5,174 bases of DNA, from the NCBI GenBank assembly GCA_903927685.1, contig CAIYOB010001163.1, positions 1-5,174 on the forward strand, read 5' to 3'. The notes below the pieces were generated by a model, which was given only the letters and a program-made list of their open reading frames with translations, was not told the origin of the DNA and did no database searches. Origin of the DNA: an uncultured Planctomycetaceae bacterium. Its GTDB lineage: Bacteria; Planctomycetota; Planctomycetia; Pirellulales; Pirellulaceae. Within the stretch, counting starts at the first letter, position 1. Every line of letters starts with the position of its first letter. Positions 1 to 5,174 of the stretch are shown here, one piece after another. The translations under genes were made by a program, and so were the position numbers.

Positions 1-1
1 A

Positions 2-2410
2 GTCGATGGGGCGGTCGCCCAATACGAACGCCGCCGACGCGGGTTGGCAAAGCTGCTCTCTGAAGCGCGGGACATCCGCGACGACCTTGCCGCGCAGTTC
101 GAGGTGAACCAACACGCCGCAGTCGCCGCCGCGAGCGAAACGGAATCCGCTGCTGGCGAGGACCAACGGCAGGCAGCCCAGGCGAAGCAGCAAGCATGCG
201 ACGAAGCCCTGGTCGCTCTCACCAAGCAGCACGCGGAGCAACAGCGGCAGGTTGAGGAACTGGAAGAGCAGCTGGCCAAGGCCGACGGGAAGCTGGTGGG
301 ACTCCGCAGCCAGCGAGACGCCCTCCAAGCCCGGTTAAAGGCGGCGGAATTGGAAAGCCGCTGGGACGAGCCGAAACCCAGACTCGCTCGTCTTCCCCGC
401 GGCCTCGGGATCGCGACCATTGTGGGCGTCGTGGGCGTCGCCGTCCTGGCGTGGCCGCTCTTCCGATTGATCCAGCCGTCCGCATTGACAACCGATTCGC
501 GGCCTACCGCCGAATCGCCTCATCCGGTGACAGGCGATCCTGGTTCCGTCACCACGACAACTGGACAGTCTGGGGAAACCGTGGTTGCGATGCCGTCGCA
601 GCCGCTTCGCTACGGGTTCCTGCCGGATGGCTCCGGTTTTCTCGTAGGCGAAGAAGACGCGACGATCTGGCTGCACCGTTTGCTCAACAGAAAAGTGGTC
701 CAGTCCACGCGTCTGACGGGGTTGCCGCCGCCAGAATATTACCCGGAGGAACGCAGTGATATCGTCATTTCTCCGAGCGGCAAATGGATCGCCGCGTCGG
801 GCTCGGATGAGCTCGTTCGGATTTGGGAGTTGGGGCGCAGCAAGGAACTCGCCGAGTCGCGGCGTCTGGTTGCAGGGCGGCCGGCCGCGATGTCGTTCTC
901 TTCGGATGGCAATCGCCTTTTGACGGCGGGCTTTGGCGGCGTGGGGTTGTGGGACGTGCTGACGGAGACGGAAATCAAACGACCCGCGCTTCACGCACAA
1001 GGGGTGACTCCATCATCGGCCAAGAGCATCGCCTGGTCGCGAGACGGGAGCCGGGTGTTAATGGGGTGTTCTTTCGGCAAGACGAGTTCATTCAATCCGG
1101 ATGATCAGATGGTCCTGTGGAACATCTCGACAGAGCGTCTGGAAGTCGCTTACGAAGACAGCAAGAGCCGAACTCCAGTCGTTGCCTTTTCCCGCTCGGA
1201 AGACCAGGCGTATGGATTCCGCGCCGGCGCCATTCAGGTCCACGACACCGCCTCCGGCCGAGTGATTCAAAAAATCGGCAAGGACCTGCAAGTCGTGGCG
1301 TTCTCGACTTCCACGAACCAGGCATTATCGGCGGGCGACGCTCCGATCATCACCCTTTGGGACTTGCAGCGAGCCACGGAGATGAAGACTTTCGCCGGAC
1401 ACACCGACAAGATCGAGTGGCTCGGATTTTCAGCGGACGGCGCCGCGGCGATGAGCGCGAGCCGCGATGGCACGATCCGCATTTGGAAACTGCCTCCCGC
1501 GCCGCCGCCGGAGAACCAACTTGCCCTGCTGAACTGCAGCGGTTCGAACCCCGTTGTGGCCTTCTCGCCCGACGGAAATAGGGTCCTCACCGACAGCCAG
1601 TTCGGCTTCTGGTTGACGGAATTCGAACGCAACGAGTTGATGGCCTTAAGGACGGCTGCGCCCATCGCGTCGGCGGTTTTTTCTTCAGACGGACACTACA
1701 TCCTCTACGGCACAGGCCAGGACCTTGGTAAAGATGGTTATGCTGGATTGCGAGACCTTTTCGGCGACACCGAGCGCGACCTGCGGCAGTTCAAGGGACA
1801 TCAGGGGCAAATCACCGGTCTGGGCCTGTCCCAGGACTGCCGCCGCGTGGTTACCGGCAGCATCGATGGGACCGTGCGCGTCTGGGACGCCCAAACCGGG
1901 CTGGAGATCGAAAAACTCGACGTGGGAACCCCGGTCAACAGCGTCGCGCTTTCCCGAAGCGGGAACGAAATCCTCGTGGGCGCCAACGACAAGACGGTCC
2001 GGCTTTGGAAGTGGAACACGACCAAGAACGTCGAACGTTGGGATGGGCATTCGTTTGTCGTGCTCAACGTGACCTTCTCCGCCGACGGAAAACGGGCGGC
2101 CTCCGCCAGTGGTGACGGCACGCTCTGCGTGTGGGAACTGGAAACAGGCAAACGGCTCGTTCGGCTCGAAGGCCACACCGGCGGCGTCAATGCCGTGGCG
2201 CTGAGCGAACATGGCCTGACGGCCCTCTCGGGCGGCGACGACGGAATGGTCCGGGTGTGGGACGTCGCCGGGGGCAAGGAGATTCAACGGTTTGACGGGC
2301 ATACGGGCCGCGTCCGGTCGGTGGCCATCGCCCCGGATGGAACGCGAGCCGTTTCCGGGAGCGACGATGGGACCGCCAGAGTTTGGAAACTACCAGTCTT
2401 GGTCCAGTGA
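2..2410 (+). CDS. Membrane-anchored WD40 double beta-propeller protein, 5'-partial
   Basis: The frame is open from the left edge to TGA 2408-2410 (802 codons). A TTG at 44 is the first in-frame start-like codon but has no Shine-Dalgarno, so the real start is probably upstream. Counting from the codon at position 2, residues 67-121 are Gln/Glu/Ala/Leu-rich with heptad character (coiled coil). A basic stretch (KPRLARLPR) precedes a hydrophobic helix at about 134-154 (nt 401-463). By the positive-inside rule the coiled coil is cytoplasmic and the C-terminus exported. A Thr/Ser/Pro/Gly stalk (about 159-201) leads to 14 WD40-type blades (about 202-797), marked by repeated FS.DG and RIW/RVWD motifs and GH dipeptides. 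A linker (PPAPPP) splits them seven and seven. WD40 propellers usually bind proteins; no partner or catalytic site is visible. Planctomycete proteins of this layout often carry an N-terminal kinase domain, but none is seen here. The downstream WD40 lipoprotein gene may share its operon. Confidence 0.93.
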   Translation, partial: VDGAVAQYERRRRGLAKLLSEARDIRDDLAAQFEVNQHAAVAAASETESAAGEDQRQAAQAKQQACDEALVALTKQHAEQQRQVEELEEQLAKADGKLVGLRSQRDALQARLKAAELESRWDEPKPRLARLPRGLGIATIVGVVGVAVLAWPLFRLIQPSALTTDSRPTAESPHPVTGDPGSVTTTTGQSGETVVAMPSQPLRYGFLPDGSGFLVGEEDATIWLHRLLNRKVVQSTRLTGLPPPEYYPEERSDIVISPSGKWIAASGSDELVRIWELGRSKELAESRRLVAGRPAAMSFSSDGNRLLTAGFGGVGLWDVLTETEIKRPALHAQGVTPSSAKSIAWSRDGSRVLMGCSFGKTSSFNPDDQMVLWNISTERLEVAYEDSKSRTPVVAFSRSEDQAYGFRAGAIQVHDTASGRVIQKIGKDLQVVAFSTSTNQALSAGDAPIITLWDLQRATEMKTFAGHTDKIEWLGFSADGAAAMSASRDGTIRIWKLPPAPPPENQLALLNCSGSNPVVAFSPDGNRVLTDSQFGFWLTEFERNELMALRTAAPIASAVFSSDGHYILYGTGQDLGKDGYAGLRDLFGDTERDLRQFKGHQGQITGLGLSQDCRRVVTGSIDGTVRVWDAQTGLEIEKLDVGTPVNSVALSRSGNEILVGANDKTVRLWKWNTTKNVERWDGHSFVVLNVTFSADGKRAASASGDGTLCVWELETGKRLVRLEGHTGGVNAVALSEHGLTALSGGDDGMVRVWDVAGGKEIQRFDGHTGRVRSVAIAPDGTRAVSGSDDGTARVWKLPVLVQ

Positions 2411-2433
2411 GTGATCGGCGAATCCATTCGTGT

Positions 2434-2452
2434 GACGGATTGGCAATCCGTC
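2434..2452. repeat. Perfect 19-base intergenic palindrome (hairpin)
   Basis: GACGGATTGGCAATCCGTC is a perfect inverted repeat around one central G. As RNA it would form an 8-bp stem with a GGC loop. It starts 24 bases after the stop of the upstream WD40 gene and ends 34 bases before the ATG of the next. No U-run follows, so it is not a typical intrinsic terminator. It could be a dispersed REP-like palindromic unit, an mRNA-stabilising hairpin or a protein-binding dyad. The symmetry is seen directly; the role is not known. Confidence 0.6.
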
Positions 2453-2476
2453 CTACCTAAGGACAAGGTCTGCACC

Positions 2477-2482
2477 GGAGGA
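2477..2482 (+). promoter_or_regulatory. Shine-Dalgarno site for the lipoprotein gene
   Basis: GGAGGA lies four bases before the ATG at 2487, a strong match to the anti-Shine-Dalgarno sequence of 16S rRNA. It decides the start: an in-frame TGA at 2433-2435 closes the frame upstream, and no ATG, GTG or TTG lies between that stop and 2487. The signal peptide begins at this ATG, which independently supports the choice. Confidence 0.85.
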
Positions 2483-2486
2483 ACTG

Positions 2487-5174
2487 ATGACGAGCCGTTC
2501 TTCTTCGCTTTGGAGTCTGGCCCTTGGTGCGACTTTGGTGGCGGGGGCTTGCTCTTCCAAGCAGGGTGGGCCCGAAGCCGGACGGACAGGCGGGGCTTCC
2601 GGACAATCCGCAGCCGCTCCGACTTCACCCCCGGGAACGAGCAATCCCGGACGGTGGCCACGACCAGCGAAGCGCCCGGACTTCAAGGACCAAGCGGAAC
2701 TGACCGCGATTGAATTGCCGGATTTGCCCGGCGACTCCGAGGCGATCGTCCTTTTCCCCGACGGAACCATGGCCGCCGCGTGCGGCGAAGATGGCAAGGT
2801 CCAAACCTACCGCGTCCCGTCGAAGGAGCCCGTCGCGACTTTCGACGGTTACCCAGGCACGCCTCGGCTGGCCATTTCCGCCGACAGGAGACTGCTGGCT
2901 CAGGGCAGCGACCAGAGGACAGAGATCAAGGTCTGGGATGCCGAGAAGCAACAGGAACGGAAGACGCTCGCGGGGCACAAGTTCCCGATTTCCGACATCG
3001 CCTTTTCCTCCGCAGGCGCCAGGCTTGCTTCATCGAGTCGCTCGCAGGATTCGAGCACGGAGGGCGAGATCCGGATCTGGAATCTGGCCGAGGATTCCGA
3101 GCCGTTGGTGCTTGATCCCCAGTGCGGTGTCTCGGCCGTGGCCTGGTCAGGCGACGGCAGTCTTCTAGCGACCGCCGGCGTAGCTCAATCGGCCGAAAAG
3201 AAGATGTTCGGCGAAGTGACCGTGTGGGACTTGGAAAAACGCCAGGTCAAGACAAAGTGGACCAGCAAGGTGGGGCCGGCCTACCAAGTGACCTTCTCGC
3301 CCGACGGAAAAACGATTGCGTTCTCGGAACTCAATGGCCCGCGGCCGACGCAATTGGCTTATCGCATCCGGTTGGCCGATCCGCAAACCGGCGACGAGCA
3401 AGGGATCCTACTGGGACACATCGGCCGGATCACCGGTTTGGCGTTCTCTTCGGATGGAGCGTTTCTCGCCAGCGCCGGCCAAGACGGGCTGCTGCAAGTG
3501 TGGCAAACGGCGACTTGGTCACGACGGTCCGTGCGCGCCCTGGGCCGAGTTGGCGCGGGCAAGCTGACCTTCGCAGCTGGCGCCAATCAATTGGCCGTGG
3601 CGATTGCCGGCCGGACCGAAAACGTCCATCCGACCGTTTGGGAACTCAGCGCCGCGCTGCAAAGCGAACCGCAATCGCCCACGGGTGAGCCGTTCAGCAT
3701 CGAGGTCCTCAAGCGGCCTTCGCCCGACGGTATCCGGGCACTTCAAGTGTCGTCCGACGGCCGGTCCGTGGCCGCCCACAGCGACTCCGCCGGGCTGCGC
3801 ATTTGCGACTCGCCCGACTGGAAAGCCCGCACCGTGAACTCCGCACCCGGCCATTTCGCCCTGGCCTTCTCTGGGGACCTGCAACACGCCGCCGTATGTG
3901 CCCAGACGCTTGAACTATGGGACCTCGCAGGCTCTGGCAGGCTCCACGATTTCCGGGACGAGACGACCATTCCCACGACGCTCGGCCCGGCTCCGGCAAT
4001 TCACGACGCGGCCTTTTCGCTGGATGGAAAGTTCATCGTCTCGACGCACTGGCCGCGTGCGGTCAAGATCCGGCGCGTGCCGACGGGAGAGTGGCATGCC
4101 CTCGCCATGCATCCCGAGGGACACCCTGTTCGCGTTGCGCTCTCGGCGGATGCCACCAAACTGGCAACCGCCGTCGACCCTGGGTTCGTCGACGACTCTC
4201 CGGACTGCCGGGGGCCTGTGTGCATTTGGGACATGAAGCAGCCGGACAACCCGAGCCAGTGGCGACGCGAATCCACCCGCGAGATGATTCGTCGCAATGA
4301 CTCTCAGCGGCCCAAGCCGGTCTTCGCGAAAGCCGGCAATCGATTTCGAGAGCGGCGGCAGGCGGAGGCGGTGAGCGAATTGCAGTTGGCGGCGGGCGAA
4401 TTGGCAGAAATCGGCGTGGGCTCAGATCCCCAGCCGTTCCAGTGGCACGAGGTCAACATGAACCTCACCAAGGACCGCGTCGACGCCGTCCGTTTCAAGC
4501 TCCCGGAGGGCGGGCCGATGGATCTTCTCTGGACCGTCGTTTTCCCGCCCAATCTCAACGATTGTCAAATCACTCCGGTGGCCGGCGACTTGCCCGACGC
4601 CCAAGTGCGGTACATTTCTGTATACCCGGATCAGCAGACGGGCGAGATCACCGTCGCCCGTGTGCTGGAAGGTCCGAGCCTCAAGCCGGGGCAGGAGTTT
4701 CTGATGTGGCTTTCGTTTCGCAACGAGAACGCGGCCAAGGTGTCCATGTCTCTGACGGCATTTCCGGCGGGGAGGATTCGGGAGCAAGGTCGGAGCTGGG
4801 TGCCAACAGGCACGCCGGAACTGGAAGGAGTCCCCGTGCTCCGCAGGACACGGCTCTTGTTCCACGGGGACCCTGTCATCGGGATCGCACTTTCGCCGGA
4901 TGGCAGGGCGCTGGCGAGCGCGGGGACAGATAAAATTGTTAAGCTGTGGGACGTCGAGGCGGCCAAGGTCATGGCGACCTGCTCCGGATACATGCCCACG
5001 TTTTCCCCCGATGGCAAGGTCTTGGCGACCGCCGGGAATGGCGAGGACTCAGTCAACATTACCTTGTGGGACGTGAAGACCGCGCAGAAGATTCGGACTC
5101 TGGCCGGAGGCCATTTCCTGGCCGTCACCTCAATCTCGTTCTCCGCAGACGGAAAACGACTGGCGTCCGGAGGA
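2487..5174 (+). CDS. WD40-repeat lipoprotein with inserted non-WD40 domain, 3'-partial
   Basis: The frame runs 896 codons from ATG 2487 with no stop before the window ends. Residues 1-21 form a lipoprotein signal peptide: Arg4, a hydrophobic core (LWSLALGATLVAG), and a lipobox ending AGAC with Cys22 as lipidation site. Ser follows Cys, which in E. coli favours the outer membrane. Residues 25-65 are a Gly/Ser/Pro/Ala linker. WD40-type blades follow at about 86-583 (eleven) and from about 800 (two complete, and a third cut by the window edge). Repeated motifs include FSPDGK, LASAG and IWNL/VWDL/LWDV. Residues about 592-786 carry no blade motif: first a charged, probably helical stretch, then a probably beta-rich part. 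I do not recognise a family for this insert. Two Cys (574, 579) sit in a long loop of blade 11. The protein probably acts as an envelope binding scaffold; no catalytic residues are evident. It lies 76 bases after another WD40 gene on the same strand, suggesting shared transcription. Confidence 0.93.
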   Translation, partial: MTSRSSSLWSLALGATLVAGACSSKQGGPEAGRTGGASGQSAAAPTSPPGTSNPGRWPRPAKRPDFKDQAELTAIELPDLPGDSEAIVLFPDGTMAAACGEDGKVQTYRVPSKEPVATFDGYPGTPRLAISADRRLLAQGSDQRTEIKVWDAEKQQERKTLAGHKFPISDIAFSSAGARLASSSRSQDSSTEGEIRIWNLAEDSEPLVLDPQCGVSAVAWSGDGSLLATAGVAQSAEKKMFGEVTVWDLEKRQVKTKWTSKVGPAYQVTFSPDGKTIAFSELNGPRPTQLAYRIRLADPQTGDEQGILLGHIGRITGLAFSSDGAFLASAGQDGLLQVWQTATWSRRSVRALGRVGAGKLTFAAGANQLAVAIAGRTENVHPTVWELSAALQSEPQSPTGEPFSIEVLKRPSPDGIRALQVSSDGRSVAAHSDSAGLRICDSPDWKARTVNSAPGHFALAFSGDLQHAAVCAQTLELWDLAGSGRLHDFRDETTIPTTLGPAPAIHDAAFSLDGKFIVSTHWPRAVKIRRVPTGEWHALAMHPEGHPVRVALSADATKLATAVDPGFVDDSPDCRGPVCIWDMKQPDNPSQWRRESTREMIRRNDSQRPKPVFAKAGNRFRERRQAEAVSELQLAAGELAEIGVGSDPQPFQWHEVNMNLTKDRVDAVRFKLPEGGPMDLLWTVVFPPNLNDCQITPVAGDLPDAQVRYISVYPDQQTGEITVARVLEGPSLKPGQEFLMWLSFRNENAAKVSMSLTAFPAGRIREQGRSWVPTGTPELEGVPVLRRTRLLFHGDPVIGIALSPDGRALASAGTDKIVKLWDVEAAKVMATCSGYMPTFSPDGKVLATAGNGEDSVNITLWDVKTAQKIRTLAGGHFLAVTSISFSADGKRLASGG

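Noticed and set aside
335..1000. Minus-strand open frame of 221 codons
   Set aside because: It lies wholly opposite the WD40 gene and its translation is Arg/Pro-rich with no domain. High-GC coding DNA often keeps antisense frames open.
1541..1553. tRNA T-loop look-alike (GGTTCGAACCCC)
   Set aside because: The flanks do not form a five-pair T-stem and no acceptor or D-arm lies upstream. It is inside the WD40 frame.
1685..2302. Minus-strand open frame of 205 codons
   Set aside because: It is antisense to the best-conserved WD40 blades. Periodic blade DNA gives a repetitive antisense frame with no independent support.
2440..2445. TTGGCA as a -35 box in the spacer
   Set aside because: It is part of the palindrome, and no -10-like hexamer occurs 16-18 bases downstream.
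2434..2460. Intrinsic terminator between the two genes
   Set aside because: The hairpin is followed by CTACCTAAGG rather than a T-run, so rho-independent termination is not supported.
2411..2713. Short plus-strand open frame starting right after the gene 1 stop
   Set aside because: It overlaps the signal peptide and linker of the lipoprotein in another frame, has no ribosome binding site, and its start reads through the palindrome.
3179..3192. tRNA D-arm look-alike (GTAGCTCAATCGG)
   Set aside because: It encodes GVAQS in the lipoprotein. No anticodon arm, T-arm or acceptor pairing follows at tRNA spacing.
3122..3688. Plus-strand open frame of 188 codons within the lipoprotein gene
   Set aside because: It is in another frame of the 896-codon WD40 lipoprotein gene. 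Its translation is Arg/Ser-rich and lacks recognisable motifs.

Overview
This GC-rich window contains two large protein genes on the plus strand, and both run off the window. Each encodes a long WD40-repeat (beta-propeller) protein predicted to lie outside the cytoplasmic membrane. GC content, tandem giant WD40 genes, a lipoprotein signal and Ser/Thr/Pro/Gly-rich stalks best fit a planctomycete-like bacterium. This is inference: no rRNA or marker gene is present, and Acidobacteria, Verrucomicrobia, Chloroflexi or Myxococcota are not excluded.

Layout. Positions 2-2410 hold the 3' part of gene 1. Its reading frame is open to the left edge, so the true N-terminus is upstream. The visible protein has a cytoplasmic coiled coil, one transmembrane helix, a flexible stalk, and 14 WD40-type blades that read as two seven-bladed propellers joined by a proline linker. 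A 76-base intergenic spacer (2411-2486) follows. It holds a perfect 19-base palindrome and a strong Shine-Dalgarno sequence. Gene 2 starts at ATG 2487 and stays open through 5174 (896 codons, no stop). It encodes a lipoprotein with a Gly/Ser/Pro/Ala linker and at least 13 complete WD40-type blades plus the start of a fourteenth. A stretch of about 195 residues with no WD40 features (about 4260-4844) interrupts the blade series.

How they may work together. The genes are codirectional and closely spaced. Both appear to display propellers on the outer face of the cytoplasmic membrane or in the periplasm, gene 1 through a transmembrane helix and gene 2 through a lipid anchor. They could form a joint envelope scaffold or a sensor whose cytoplasmic output lies in the unseen N-terminus of gene 1. 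No catalytic domain is visible in the window, so no enzymatic function is assigned. I see no RNA gene, CRISPR array, insertion sequence or prophage gene.
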